Below are positions 34,838 through 44,517 of a stretch of 64,000 nt of DNA, in pieces. The notes beneath the pieces were generated by a model that saw only the letters and a list, made by a program, of their open reading frames with translations, did not search any database and had not been told where the DNA came from. The stretch lies in NCBI RefSeq assembly GCF_004366355.1, contig NZ_SODV01000001.1, forward strand, positions 310,001-374,000, given 5' to 3'. The DNA comes from Dinghuibacter silviterrae. GTDB lineage: Bacteria > Bacteroidota > Bacteroidia > Chitinophagales > Chitinophagaceae. The translations under genes were made by a program, and so were the position numbers. Positions within the stretch are counted from its first letter, which is position 1, and every line of letters begins with the position of its first letter.

Positions 34838-36229
34838 CTAGAAGAAAAGTTTCCAGTTGATGAGCAGGTCATACGGCATGATCCCCAGCAGGATGATCAA
34901 AACGGTCAACCCGACCATACCGACCTTCAGCCCGGTGCTGACGGGCGCCGTCGCCGGATTGCCTTCCTTGAAGTACATCGCCTGGATCAGCCGGAAGTAG
35001 TAATACACGCTGACCGCCGCGCAAAGGACCGCAAAGACCAGCATATAGGGCCCCTGCCCGCTCTTGATCAGCGCATACAGCATGTAATATTTCCCAAGGA
35101 ATCCGCCCGTGAGCGGTATCCCCGCCAGGGACAACAGACAGATCGCCGTCGTAAGCGCCAGGAGCGGCTCCTTTTTGGCAAGTCCGTTAAAGCCTTCATA
35201 AGCATGGTCCTTCACCTTGCTCAAGGTAGCAAAGACGCCGACCGTCGCCAGGCAATAGGAGGCGGTGTACACCAGGAAACCGTCGGTGGCTTCGGTATTG
35301 TGACTGTACACGGCCATGAGCATAAAACCGGCCTGGGCAATGCTGGAATAGGCCATCATCCGCTTGGCGCTTTGCTGAAAAACCGCGGTCAGGTTGCCGA
35401 TCAGCAGGGTGAGGACGATCAGGACCAGCATGGCGCTGCCCCAGGAATACTGGGTGTTCGCATAACCGTCCCCGAAAAGCCTCAGGAAAGCGATAAAACC
35501 ACCCGCCTTGACGATGGTGGCCATAAAAGAGGAAAACACCGTGGGGGCGCCGTCGTACACGTCCGGCGTCCAGAAGTGGAAGGGTGCGGCCGAGACCTTA
35601 AAGGCCATGGCAAACATCAGCAGTAGCAAACCCACCTTCGACAACACGGGAAGCGACGCCGCCATCATCCCGAAAGGAGAAGCGGCCGGTCCGAGGTTAA
35701 AGCTGCCCGTATCCCCGTAGATCAGCGTGATACCCAGCAGCATGACGCCGGTGATGAACGACCCCATCAGGAAATACTTCAGGGAAGCCTCGTTGCTTTT
35801 CAGGTTCTTTTTGTCCGACCCGGTCAGGATATACAAGGGGATAGACAGGATCTCGATGCCTAAGAAAAGCATCAGCAGGTTATTGTAAGAAGCGGACAGG
35901 GTGATCCCCGTTATAACGAAAAAGATCAGCGCATAGTAGTCAAAGCCCCCGTTGCCCACCGCCTCGATTTCCCGTCCGGACAACAGGAAATAAAATAAGG
36001 TCGCCACCAGGATCACCGAAAGGAACAGCTCGGTGAACCCGTCGAAGGACAGCATTCCACCGAAGGTCGAGTGTGTGATCACCACATTGCTCACGTCGCC
36101 AATCGAGCCCAGCAGCAAAACGAGGGCGCCGGCAATGGCGAGGTACGTAGCATAGCCGCCTTTTTTGAAAACAAGGCCGCTAAACATCATCACAATGCCC
36201 CAGATGGTTGACAGTATTAGTACGTTCAT
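34838..36229 (-). CDS. nuoN: NADH-quinone oxidoreductase subunit N
   Basis: This is one of three antiporter-like membrane subunits of complex I, 463 aa with about 13-14 helices. Landmarks are FLGIEILSIPLYILTGSDKK (the conserved Glu in the proton path), FKVSAAPFHFWTPDVYDGAP with the broken-helix Lys, and VFQQSAKRMMAYSSIAQAGF. It is the last gene of the nuo operon, starting 13 bp after nuoM. The C-terminus (MPYDLLINWKLFF) is complete. The ABC permease gene on the same strand follows after 37 bp and is not part of complex I. Confidence 0.95.
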   Translation of the reverse strand: MNVLILSTIWGIVMMFSGLVFKKGGYATYLAIAGALVLLLGSIGDVSNVVITHSTFGGMLSFDGFTELFLSVILVATLFYFLLSGREIEAVGNGGFDYYALIFFVITGITLSASYNNLLMLFLGIEILSIPLYILTGSDKKNLKSNEASLKYFLMGSFITGVMLLGITLIYGDTGSFNLGPAASPFGMMAASLPVLSKVGLLLLMFAMAFKVSAAPFHFWTPDVYDGAPTVFSSFMATIVKAGGFIAFLRLFGDGYANTQYSWGSAMLVLIVLTLLIGNLTAVFQQSAKRMMAYSSIAQAGFMLMAVYSHNTEATDGFLVYTASYCLATVGVFATLSKVKDHAYEGFNGLAKKEPLLALTTAICLLSLAGIPLTGGFLGKYYMLYALIKSGQGPYMLVFAVLCAAVSVYYYFRLIQAMYFKEGNPATAPVSTGLKVGMVGLTVLIILLGIMPYDLLINWKLFF

Positions 36230-36242
36230 GTTGCTTCGAAAA

Positions 36243-37679
36243 TTATATATGCTGTGCGATAATGGCGTGAACCGTGTCCTGGGTCATCTTGAACAAGGGG
36301 TCGGGATATACCCCGAAGACGATGATCAGGATCGTGATACCCGCCAGCATCAGTTTTTGGTTTATCGTAAGATCCGTCATGGCGGCCGTCAGGCTGTTCT
36401 CCTTCCCATAGATCACCTTTTGTACCATACGCAGGGTATAGACCGCACCGAGGATGATGCTCAGCCCGGCAAAGGCCATGTACCATACGTTGAAGTGGTA
36501 CAGTCCGTTAAACATCAGGAACTCCCCGATAAAGGCGTTGGTCAGGGGCAGCGCGACGTTGGCCAGCGACATGACCACGAGCAGGATGGCCAGGACGGGT
36601 GCATTGGCAGCCATCCCCCCCAGCTCGCTCATCTTTCGGGTGCCCAACTTCTGTTCAATGGCGTCGATGACGATCCACAACCCGATGATATTGATGCCGT
36701 GGTTGAAGAGCTGAACCATCACTCCCTGTAACCCTTCCTGGTTGACGGAGAAAATCGCCGCGCACATCAGGCCGATGTGGGCGATGGAGGAATAAGCCAC
36801 CATCCGCTTCAGGTCATCCTGCCGGAGCGCCACCAGCGAAGCATACACCATCCCGACCACGCTAAGACCGATGACCACATTTTCGAAATGATGAACGGCC
36901 TCGGGGAAAATAGGAACGACCCACCGGATGACGCCCAGCAGACCCATCTTCACCATCACCCCGCTCAGGATCATGGTCACCGAGGTGGGGGATTGTTCAT
37001 ACGTATCGGGCTGCCAGGTGTGGAAAGGCCAGATAGGCATCTTGATGGCAAACGCCACGAAGAACATCCAGAACAGGATATCCTGTTGGTCTGCGTTCAG
37101 CTTCACCTTATAGAGCGACTCCAGGGCGAAGGAGGCCTGCGGGTTGAGTGCATACAGGTATAGCAGGCCCACCAGCATGATGAGCGAGCCGACGAAGGTG
37201 TAGATAAAGAATTTGAAGGTGACCTGGATCCGGCGTTCCCCACCCCAGCCGGAGGAAAGGAAGTATACGGGGATCAGGGCCAGTTCCCAGAAGAAATAGA
37301 ACAGCAGGCCGTCCATCGCCAGGAACACCCCCATCAGACCCGCCTGTGACAACAGGAGGAGCCCGTAGTACACCGAGGGGTTCTTATACGTATTCCGGTA
37401 GGTGGAGACCAGCACCAGCACCAGGGAGACGCCGGTCAGGAGGACCAGGATGGCGCCCATGCCGTCTATAGACAGCGTGAAGGAGGCGCCCAGGCCTTGC
37501 AGCCAGCTCGCGTGAAAGCTACGCGCCGTGGCGCTCTTATCCATGGCTGCCGCGACGGAAACGCCGAGGGTTGCCAGGGAAGACAGCAAGGACCAGATCT
37601 TTGCGGCATTCCCCTGTTTGAGCAGGAATGCGATGCACCCGGTTACGAGAGGGATCAGAAAAAGTAACAATGCTAACAT
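36243..37679 (-). CDS. nuoM: NADH-quinone oxidoreductase subunit M
   Basis: The 478-aa antiporter-like subunit has about 14 helices. Recognisable parts are FFFWELALIPVYFLSSGWGG with the key Glu, FAIKMPIWPFHTWQPDTYEQ with the conserved Lys, and DDLKRMVAYSSIAHIGLMCA. It pumps protons as part of the membrane arm at the distal end. The spacing to nuoL and nuoN (15 and 13 bp) fits one transcript. Length and motifs are normal for the family. Confidence 0.96.
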   Translation of the reverse strand: MLALLLFLIPLVTGCIAFLLKQGNAAKIWSLLSSLATLGVSVAAAMDKSATARSFHASWLQGLGASFTLSIDGMGAILVLLTGVSLVLVLVSTYRNTYKNPSVYYGLLLLSQAGLMGVFLAMDGLLFYFFWELALIPVYFLSSGWGGERRIQVTFKFFIYTFVGSLIMLVGLLYLYALNPQASFALESLYKVKLNADQQDILFWMFFVAFAIKMPIWPFHTWQPDTYEQSPTSVTMILSGVMVKMGLLGVIRWVVPIFPEAVHHFENVVIGLSVVGMVYASLVALRQDDLKRMVAYSSIAHIGLMCAAIFSVNQEGLQGVMVQLFNHGINIIGLWIVIDAIEQKLGTRKMSELGGMAANAPVLAILLVVMSLANVALPLTNAFIGEFLMFNGLYHFNVWYMAFAGLSIILGAVYTLRMVQKVIYGKENSLTAAMTDLTINQKLMLAGITILIIVFGVYPDPLFKMTQDTVHAIIAQHI

Positions 37680-37694
37680 ATCGCCTACCCGGTT

Positions 37695-39590
37695 TTATAG
37701 AAAAATTTGTACGATAAAAAGAATGATCACCCCGATCACCATCAACAGGACGTAAGCGCCCACCTGCCCGCTTTGCAGGAGGCGTATCTGCCGGCTGCTG
37801 TATTGCACGAGCCTCCCGGCGCCGTTGACGATCCCGTCCAACCCCCGCTCGACGTACTTGTTCAGGAAACCGGCCAGCGCGTTGATCGGCCGGACGATGA
37901 CCGCATCATAGAGCTCGTCCACATACCACTTGTTCTCCAGGATCTTTGCAAAACCCGTGGCTTCTTTTGCCGGACCGGTATAGCCTTTGAACTTCGTCCA
38001 TCCCCAGATCGAGACAGCCGCGATCAACAGCAAGCTCACGATCGTCAACACCCATTCCGTTCCGGGAGCCGGACTGGCGGAAGCGGCGATTTCCTGGGAG
38101 GAGGCAAACACCGGCGCCAGGAATTTCTCCAGGATGTGCGCGTCGGGCTTTATATATTCCGGTATACCCAGGAAACCGGCGAAAATCGCCAGCACCGCCA
38201 GGATCACCAAGGGAATCGTGATGGCGGCAGGGCTTTCGTGGAGGTGGTGTTCCTGCTCGTGCGTACCCCGGAACTTACCTAAGAAAGTGAGGCTCAGCAA
38301 CCGGAACATATAAAATGCTGTAAATAACGACCCCAACAAGCCAACAGCATACAACACGGGGTTGTGTGCATAGGCGTGTGAGAGAATTTCATCCTTGGAG
38401 AAGAACCCTGCGAATGGGAAAATTCCGGCGATGGCAAAGGTCCCGACCCAGAATGTCCAATAAGTCACCGGCATATATTTGCGTAGCCCTCCCATCTTAC
38501 GGATGTCCTGTTCCCCACCCATGGCGTGGATCACGCTCCCCGCGCCGAGGAACAACAGGGCTTTGAAGAAGGCATGGGTCATCACATGGAAGACGGCGCC
38601 GGTATACGCACCTACGCCAAGCCCCAGGAACATATAGCCCAGTTGGCTGACCGTGGAATACGCCAGCACCTTTTTGATGTCGTTTTGCTGGATCGCGATG
38701 GACGCCGCCAGGATGGCCGTACAAAGACCGATGACGGCGATGACGGCTTGTGTGGCCGGGGCCAGCGTATACATAACGTTGCTCCGGGCGATCATATAGA
38801 TCCCCGCGGTCACCATCGTCGCCGCATGGATCAAGGCGGATACCGGCGTGGGACCCGCCATGGCGTCGGGCAACCATGTATAGAGGGGGATCTGCGCCGA
38901 CTTACCCGTGGCCCCGATAAACAACAGCAGGGTAATGCCGGTCAGCACAGGGGCGGTGGCGCCGCCCTGGCAGCGGGTAAAGACATCCGCATAATTGAGC
39001 GAGCCGAATTGCGCCAGGATCCAGAAGATGCCGATCAGGAACGCCAGGTCCCCGATACGGTTCATGATAAATGCCTTCCTGGCGGCGTAGTTATAGTCCC
39101 CGTTGGTAAACCAGAAGCCGATCAGGAGGTAGGAGCACAAACCGACGCCTTCCCAACCGATAAACAGGATGACATAGTTCGCGCCCAGCACCAGCAGGAG
39201 CATCGAGAACACAAACAGGTTCAGGTAGGAGAAATAACGCGCGAAATGGTGCGGTTTCTCCTCGTGCATATACGAGGTGGAGTAAATATGGATCAACGAC
39301 CCGACCCCGGTGATGATGAGAAGGAACAGCGAAGAAAGCTGGTCCACCTGGAAAGCAAAAGAGATGTTCAGAGAACCCGTGTGGATGAAATCGAACAACC
39401 GGACGGTCACCGGCATAAAGCCCGGCGTCCGGACTTCGTTAAAGATCATCACGCTTACCACGAAGGAGGCCAGCACTGTCGCACAGCCGATCAGGCCCGT
39501 CAGGGTCCTGGACAAGACGTTGCGTCCCAGGCCGATCACCAAGAACCCGACGAGCGGGAACAGCGGTACTAAGTAAACAAATTGGCTCAT
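37695..39590 (-). CDS. nuoL: NADH-quinone oxidoreductase subunit L
   Basis: This is the largest membrane subunit, 631 aa. It begins MSQFVYLVPLFPLVGFLVIG and carries the antiporter motifs FIGWEGVGLCSYLLIGFWF, GATGKSAQIPLYTWLPDAMA and NDIKKVLAYSTVSQLGYMFL. Near the end the sequence leaves the 14-helix core for the long lateral helix that clamps NuoM and NuoN, finishing in a hydrophobic tail (VLLMVIGVIILFIVQIFL). It is 2 bp from nuoK and belongs to the same operon. Confidence 0.96.
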   Translation of the reverse strand: MSQFVYLVPLFPLVGFLVIGLGRNVLSRTLTGLIGCATVLASFVVSVMIFNEVRTPGFMPVTVRLFDFIHTGSLNISFAFQVDQLSSLFLLIITGVGSLIHIYSTSYMHEEKPHHFARYFSYLNLFVFSMLLLVLGANYVILFIGWEGVGLCSYLLIGFWFTNGDYNYAARKAFIMNRIGDLAFLIGIFWILAQFGSLNYADVFTRCQGGATAPVLTGITLLLFIGATGKSAQIPLYTWLPDAMAGPTPVSALIHAATMVTAGIYMIARSNVMYTLAPATQAVIAVIGLCTAILAASIAIQQNDIKKVLAYSTVSQLGYMFLGLGVGAYTGAVFHVMTHAFFKALLFLGAGSVIHAMGGEQDIRKMGGLRKYMPVTYWTFWVGTFAIAGIFPFAGFFSKDEILSHAYAHNPVLYAVGLLGSLFTAFYMFRLLSLTFLGKFRGTHEQEHHLHESPAAITIPLVILAVLAIFAGFLGIPEYIKPDAHILEKFLAPVFASSQEIAASASPAPGTEWVLTIVSLLLIAAVSIWGWTKFKGYTGPAKEATGFAKILENKWYVDELYDAVIVRPINALAGFLNKYVERGLDGIVNGAGRLVQYSSRQIRLLQSGQVGAYVLLMVIGVIILFIVQIFL

Positions 39591-39592
39591 AT

Positions 39593-39931
39593 CTAGTGTT
39601 TCAACCGGTTCAAGAAGTTAACGTCCACCGAGTGCGTATTCCGGTACATCATGACGATGATCGCCAGACCCACACTCACTTCCGCTGCCGCCACGACCAT
39701 GATGAAAAAAACGAAAATCTGCCCTTCCGTACCCACCGTCGAGGCCGCGCCCTGGTGCAGGGCTGCTACCTGGTGGTGCATCTTGGAAAAGGCCACCAGC
39801 AACAGGTTCACCGCATTCAACATCAATTCGATGCACATGAAGATGATGATGGCGTTCCGCCGGGTCAGTACGCCCGTGACGCCGATGCAGAAAAGGATGA
39901 TCCCGAGAAAAATATAATTGTTGATTGGCAT
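39593..39931 (-). CDS. nuoK: NADH-quinone oxidoreductase subunit K
   Basis: The 112-aa, three-helix subunit is related to MrpC antiporter proteins. It has the conserved Glu in [17 protein letters not shown] and the second in [15 protein letters not shown]. An Ala/Gly/Thr-rich loop ([15 protein letters not shown]) is slightly longer than in Escherichia coli. The stop is 2 bp before the nuoL start, and the start is 7 bp after nuoJ. Confidence 0.95.
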   Translation of the reverse strand: MPINNYIFLGIILFCIGVTGVLTRRNAIIIFMCIELMLNAVNLLLVAFSKMHHQVAALHQGAASTVGTEGQIFVFFIMVVAAAEVSVGLAIIVMMYRNTHSVDVNFLNRLKH

Positions 39932-39938
39932 AGTCGCT

Positions 39939-40439
39939 TTAGTTTTTCTTCCCTATAACCACCGCGCCGACCATGGCGCTCAGGAACAACACGCTCGATA
40001 CCTCGAACGGCAGCACATACGTCTTGAACAAGGCCTGGCCCAGGTTTTGGATCAACCCGATCGACCCCGTGCCAAGCTCCGCCATTTTCGACTTCGTCTC
40101 CGCGTCCTTGAGGGAGGCGACCAGGATCAGCAGGAGACAGCCCCCCGCCACCACACCGGCCAGTTGCAGCCACTTGTTCTTTTGGGGCTCCGCGTCAGCG
40201 TCGAGATTCATCAACATGATCACGAACAGGAAAAGGACCATGATCGCCCCGGCATACACAATCACGTTCACGATAGCCAGGAATTGCGCGTTCAGCAGGA
40301 TATAGTGTCCCGATATGGCCATAAAGGTGATGATCAGCCAAAGAACGCTATAGACCGGATTCTTGCGCGTAATGACCATCAGGGCGCCGAAAACGGTAAG
40401 GATGGATAGGAACCAGAATAATATTTGCGTAATGCTCAT
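39939..40439 (-). CDS. nuoJ: NADH-quinone oxidoreductase subunit J
   Basis: This 166-aa subunit has five hydrophobic helices and begins [20 protein letters not shown]. The signature [20 protein letters not shown] and the segment [20 protein letters not shown], which includes the pi-bulge helix region used in coupling, are present. It lies between nuoI (12 bp) and nuoK (7 bp) in the usual order. The loop at about 75-90 ([13 protein letters not shown]) is charged and faces the cytosol or periplasm. Confidence 0.95.
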   Translation of the reverse strand: MSITQILFWFLSILTVFGALMVITRKNPVYSVLWLIITFMAISGHYILLNAQFLAIVNVIVYAGAIMVLFLFVIMLMNLDADAEPQKNKWLQLAGVVAGGCLLLILVASLKDAETKSKMAELGTGSIGLIQNLGQALFKTYVLPFEVSSVLFLSAMVGAVVIGKKN

Positions 40440-40451
40440 CGTCAGTATGGT

Positions 40452-40991
40452 TTAGTGTTGCCCCTTGGCCTTTGCGTATTCCTCCGGTTGTGTCTTCGGG
40501 TCCGGAATCAGGAGCTCCGGCTTGCCATAAATAAAGCCCTTGCGCTGATAGTTCGCGGGGGCAAACGTTTCGGAAAGGTAGATCGCGTCCTTGGGGCAGG
40601 CTTCCTCGCACAGACCGCAGAAGATACAGCGAAGCATGTTGATCTCATACCGGGCCGCGTACTTCTCTTCCCGGTACAGGTGTTCTTCGCCGGGTTTGCG
40701 CTCGGCGGCTTCCATGGTGATGGCTTCCGCCGGACAGGCCACGGCGCAAAGACCGCAGGCGGTGCAGCGTTCACGACCTTCCTCGTCCCTGTTCAATACC
40801 TGGGTTCCGCGGAACACAGGGCTGAAGGGGCGTTTTTCCTCGGGATACTTGATCGTCGCCTTTTTCTTGAAAAAGTGGCGCAGCGTGATCGCCATCCCTT
40901 TCGCGATATTCCACAGGTAGATCCTTTCCAGCCAGGTCATCGGCCGGCGGTCTACTGCTTTTGCCTTATTGGTGAGTGCGTTCATAAACAA
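40452..40991 (-). CDS. nuoI: NADH-quinone oxidoreductase subunit I
   Basis: The 179-aa peripheral subunit carries two [4Fe-4S] clusters through CTACGLCAVACP (about residue 79) and CIFCGLCEEACP (about 124), which relay electrons to NuoB. The N-terminal helix region (MTWLERIYLWNIAKGMAITL) lies on the membrane arm. A C-terminal extension after the second cluster (KGFIYGKPELLIPDPKTQ) is usual in Bacteroidota. It sits 3 bp after nuoH, with which it contacts the quinone site. Confidence 0.96.
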   Translation of the reverse strand: MFMNALTNKAKAVDRRPMTWLERIYLWNIAKGMAITLRHFFKKKATIKYPEEKRPFSPVFRGTQVLNRDEEGRERCTACGLCAVACPAEAITMEAAERKPGEEHLYREEKYAARYEINMLRCIFCGLCEEACPKDAIYLSETFAPANYQRKGFIYGKPELLIPDPKTQPEEYAKAKGQH

Positions 40992-40994
40992 TTT

Positions 40995-42032
40995 TTATTT
41001 TTTCAGCCACAGGATCACAGCCCCCGTGATCACCATGTTGAGAAGCGCCAGGGGGATCAGCGCGTTCCAACCCAGCCGCATCAGCTGGTCATAACGGAAG
41101 CGCGGTATCGTCCAGCGGATCCACATGAATACGAATATGAAGAAGACCGTTTTTGCAAAAAGCGCCAGGCCACCCACGATCGCTGCCACGTTCGGGTCGG
41201 CGATGTGTACATAGGGAATATTGTAGCCCCCGAAGAAGAGCGTCGCCATGATCGCACTGCTGATAAACATATTGACGTATTCGGCGAAGAGGTAAAAGCC
41301 GAGTTTCATGGAAGAATACTCCTGGTGGTAACCGAAGTTCAATTCGTTCTCCGCTTCCGACAGGTCAAAGGGCGTGCGGTTACACTCCGCCAGTGCGCAG
41401 ATAAAAAAGATGATAAAACCCAAAGGTTGATACAGCACATTCCATAGTCCATGTGATTGTTGTTCCACGATCGTCTTGAGCGAAAGCGAACCTGTCAGCA
41501 TCAGCAGGGCAATCAGCGAAAGGCCCATGGCCAGTTCATAGGAAATGATCTGGGATGCCCCGCGGATGGCGGCGAGCAACGAGAACTTGTTGTTCGACGC
41601 CCAGCCGCCCATCATGATTCCATACACGCCCATGCTCACCACACCGAATATATACAGGATCCCGATGTTCACGTCCGCGATCTGCAAAGGAACGTCGTGC
41701 CCCGATACCTTTAAAGGACTCGACCAGGGGATGACGGCACTCGTCATCATCGCCGTCAGCATCGCCAGGCAGGGCCCCAGGAGAAAGAGGAACTTGTTGG
41801 AGCTGGCAGGGAAGATCTCTTCCTTCATAAAGAGCTTCATACCATCCGCCAGGGGCTGCAGGAGACCCAGGGGACCGGCACGATTGGGCCCGATCCGGTC
41901 CTGCATATAGGCAGCGACCTTGCGCTCTCCCCAGGTGGAATACATAGCCACGCCAAGAGAGACCGATATGATCACTACGATCAGGACCAGCTTTTCTACC
42001 AGAAACATCCAATCAATCGCTAAAAGATGCAT
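40995..42032 (-). CDS. nuoH: NADH-quinone oxidoreductase subunit H
   Basis: This 345-aa subunit has eight or nine helices and forms part of the quinone chamber. It begins MHLLAIDWMFLVEKLVLIVV and contains the family motifs GERKVAAYMQDRIGPNRAGP and NRTPFDLSEAENELNFGYHQ, the latter with the conserved acidic residues. The gene lies between nuoG (4 bp) and nuoI. Length is normal and no defect is seen. Confidence 0.96.
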   Translation of the reverse strand: MHLLAIDWMFLVEKLVLIVVIISVSLGVAMYSTWGERKVAAYMQDRIGPNRAGPLGLLQPLADGMKLFMKEEIFPASSNKFLFLLGPCLAMLTAMMTSAVIPWSSPLKVSGHDVPLQIADVNIGILYIFGVVSMGVYGIMMGGWASNNKFSLLAAIRGASQIISYELAMGLSLIALLMLTGSLSLKTIVEQQSHGLWNVLYQPLGFIIFFICALAECNRTPFDLSEAENELNFGYHQEYSSMKLGFYLFAEYVNMFISSAIMATLFFGGYNIPYVHIADPNVAAIVGGLALFAKTVFFIFVFMWIRWTIPRFRYDQLMRLGWNALIPLALLNMVITGAVILWLKK

Positions 42033-42036
42033 AAAC

Positions 42037-43125
42037 TTATTTTTCTTTCCCGTTAAAATCGTCTGAATGCGCCGGACCCGGCAACAGCGACAGGTCTACA
42101 GAAGGCTGGTTCACCTGGCTCACGCTGTGTATATCCATCAGCAGCCGGGGCGGACGTCCCATGACTTCCGGTTCGATCTCCGTCGGTTTGTGGGCACCCA
42201 CATAATGGTTGGCCGAAATGACCGAATGCCGGTCGATCTTCGAAGGCCCTTCGATCACCCAGTCGGCGGTTTTTTTCTTTTCAAAGCGGCAGTCGTTACA
42301 GATCCAATCCTCCACTTCCCCAAACTCATCCTTACGCGCCGTCACGCGGAACACCTCGTCCCCCCGGTACCACAGTTGTACTTTGCCCGAACACTTGGGG
42401 CAGTCGCGGTGCGCGTCCACCGGTTTGAGGAACCATACGCGGTTTTTGAAACGGAACGTTTTGTCCGTAAGCGCCCCCACCGGGCAAACGTCGATGACGT
42501 TCCCGATAAAGTCGTTGTCCAGCGCCGTTTTGATATAGGTCGCGATTTCCGCGTGTTCGCCCCGGTCGAGGATCCCATGCACCCGTCGGTTGGTCACCTG
42601 GTCCGCGGTATATACGCAGCGGAAGCACATGATGCACCGCGTCATGTGCAATTGGATATACGGCCCCAGGTCATGCTTTTCAAACGTGCGCCTCGGAAAC
42701 TGGTAACGCGTCCCGCTCGCGCCATGCTCGTAGCTCAGGTCCTGCAGATGACATTCCCCGGCCTGGTCGCAGATCGGGCAATCGAGGGGGTGATTGATGA
42801 GCAGGAACTCGACCACGCCTTTACGGGCATCGATCACCTTTTCGCTGGTGATGTTCTTGACAACCATCCCGTCCATGATATTGGTCCGGCACGAGGCCAC
42901 GAGCTTCGGCATCGGCCGCGGATCGGCCGTGCTCCCTTGTGCCACTTCCACCAGACAGGTCCGGCACTTACCGCCGCTACCTTTCAACTTGGTATAGTAA
43001 CACATGGCCGGTGGAGCTACTTCGCCCCCGATCATCCGGGCGGCGTTGAGAATGCTTGTCCCCGGTTCCACCTCTATGGTTATGTTGTCGATCGTAACCT
43101 TGAACATCTTTTTTTCGTCGCTCAT
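42037..43125 (-). CDS. nuoG: NADH-quinone oxidoreductase subunit G, short form
   Basis: The ATG at 43125 gives 362 aa starting MSDEKKMFKVTIDNITIEVE. Earlier in-frame residues overlap nuoF. The [2Fe-2S] ferredoxin part has MCYYTKLKGSGGKCRTC and ASCRT. The His-Cys cluster HPLDCPICDQAGEC and two [4Fe-4S] sites (RCIMCFRCV with CPVG) follow. A zinc-like remnant of the next domain is seen as CPKCSGKV and CNDCRF, after which the protein ends. The long molybdopterin-oxidoreductase-like C-terminal region of NuoG, which is inactive in complex I anyway, is missing. Such short NuoG proteins are known in Bacteroidota. Confidence 0.9.
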   Translation of the reverse strand: MSDEKKMFKVTIDNITIEVEPGTSILNAARMIGGEVAPPAMCYYTKLKGSGGKCRTCLVEVAQGSTADPRPMPKLVASCRTNIMDGMVVKNITSEKVIDARKGVVEFLLINHPLDCPICDQAGECHLQDLSYEHGASGTRYQFPRRTFEKHDLGPYIQLHMTRCIMCFRCVYTADQVTNRRVHGILDRGEHAEIATYIKTALDNDFIGNVIDVCPVGALTDKTFRFKNRVWFLKPVDAHRDCPKCSGKVQLWYRGDEVFRVTARKDEFGEVEDWICNDCRFEKKKTADWVIEGPSKIDRHSVISANHYVGAHKPTEIEPEVMGRPPRLLMDIHSVSQVNQPSVDLSLLPGPAHSDDFNGKEK

Positions 43126-43136
43126 AGAAAAAAAAT

Positions 43137-44498
43137 TTAAGCCGTGGCAGCTGGTACAGGCCGGGGATCCGCATAATGTGCGAGCCCGTAGTTGCGCTTC
43201 AGGCACTCATCCGGGTTGTTCACGTGCCATTCGAACTCGTCCCTGAAGTGACGGATGGCCGCAGCCACCGGCCACGCGGCCGCGTCTCCCAATGGACAAA
43301 TCGTATTTCCTTCGATCCTGCGCTGGATGTCCCAAAGCAGGTCTATATCACTTTTTTGGCCCTTTCCGTATTCGATGTTTTTGAGGATCCGGTGCATCCA
43401 GCCCGTGCCTTCCCGGCAGGGGGAACACTGGCCGCAGCTCTCGTGTTGATAAAAACGCGCCAGGGTCATCGTATGCCGGACCACGCACTGGTCCTCGTCC
43501 AGGACGATAAAACCCCCGGACCCCATCATGGATCCGGTGGCAAAACCACCGTCGCCCAGGCTTTCGTACGTCATCATGCGCGTTTCCCCTTTTGCGGTCT
43601 TGAGCAACAGGTTGGCCGGGAGGATGGGCACCGACGATCCGCCCGGGATACACGCCTTCAGGCGTTTCCCTTTCGGGATACCGCCGCAATATTCGTCAGA
43701 ATAAATAAACTCTTCCACCGAGATCGTCATGTCGATCTCGTATACACCCGGTTTGTTGATGTTCCCGCAAGCGGAGATCAGCTTTGTCCCCGTGGACTTG
43801 CCCACCCCGATCTTGGCGTATTCTTCCCCGCCCATGTTGATGATGGGGACGACCGCGGCCAGGGATTCCACGTTGTTCACCACCGTGGGCCGGTCCCAGG
43901 CGCCTTTGACCGCCGGGAAGGGCGGTTTGATACGCGGGTTCCCCCGTTTCCCTTCCAGGGATTCGATCAGGGCCGTTTCTTCCCCGCAGATGTACGCCCC
44001 TGCACCTCGGTGAACATAGATGTCACAGTCAAAACCGCTACCGAGAATATTTTTCCCCAGCCAGCCGTTGTTCTTTGCTTCAACGATGGCCTGGTCCAGG
44101 ATGTCTGCCACCCAGGCATATTCACCCCGGATATAGATATAGGTTGCGTTGGAACCCAAGGCATAGGAAGACACGATCAACCCCTCGATCAGGAGGTGCG
44201 GAAGGAACTCCATCAGGTAACGGTCCTTGAACGTACCGGGCTCGGACTCATCCGCGTTACAAACCAGGTGACGGGGCACACCTTCCGGCTTGGCGATAAA
44301 GCTCCACTTCATCCCGGTCGGAAAGCCCGCACCCCCGCGGCCCCTGAGACCGCTCTTCTTCACTTCTTCCACGACCTGTTCCGGGCTAAGGTTCTTCAAG
44401 GCTTTTTCCACGCTGGCATAGCCGCCTTCCCTGCGATAGGTATCGTAGTACCGGATGCCTTCCACGTGTGCCTTTTCCAATAACAGTTTGCGTCCCAT
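43137..44498 (-). CDS. nuoF: NADH-quinone oxidoreductase subunit F
   Basis: The 453-aa flavoprotein oxidises NADH and holds FMN and one [4Fe-4S] cluster. It has the NADH/FMN motifs SGLRGRGGAGFPTGMKW (about residue 50) and GAGAYICGEETALIESLEGK, plus the cluster motif ESCGQCSPCREGT and the later CPLGDAAAWP. The start MGRKLLLEKAHVEGIRYYDT is credible and there is no RNA signal upstream. It follows an outer-membrane-protein gene rather than nuoE, the only break in the nuo order. It is 11 bp from nuoG. Confidence 0.96.
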   Translation of the reverse strand: MGRKLLLEKAHVEGIRYYDTYRREGGYASVEKALKNLSPEQVVEEVKKSGLRGRGGAGFPTGMKWSFIAKPEGVPRHLVCNADESEPGTFKDRYLMEFLPHLLIEGLIVSSYALGSNATYIYIRGEYAWVADILDQAIVEAKNNGWLGKNILGSGFDCDIYVHRGAGAYICGEETALIESLEGKRGNPRIKPPFPAVKGAWDRPTVVNNVESLAAVVPIINMGGEEYAKIGVGKSTGTKLISACGNINKPGVYEIDMTISVEEFIYSDEYCGGIPKGKRLKACIPGGSSVPILPANLLLKTAKGETRMMTYESLGDGGFATGSMMGSGGFIVLDEDQCVVRHTMTLARFYQHESCGQCSPCREGTGWMHRILKNIEYGKGQKSDIDLLWDIQRRIEGNTICPLGDAAAWPVAAAIRHFRDEFEWHVNNPDECLKRNYGLAHYADPRPVPAATA

Positions 44499-44517
44499 AT
44501 CTATATTGTGATGCTAT

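Noticed and set aside
38526-39572. 348-aa plus-strand frame
   Set aside because: Antisense to nuoL; charged and repetitive, no motif.
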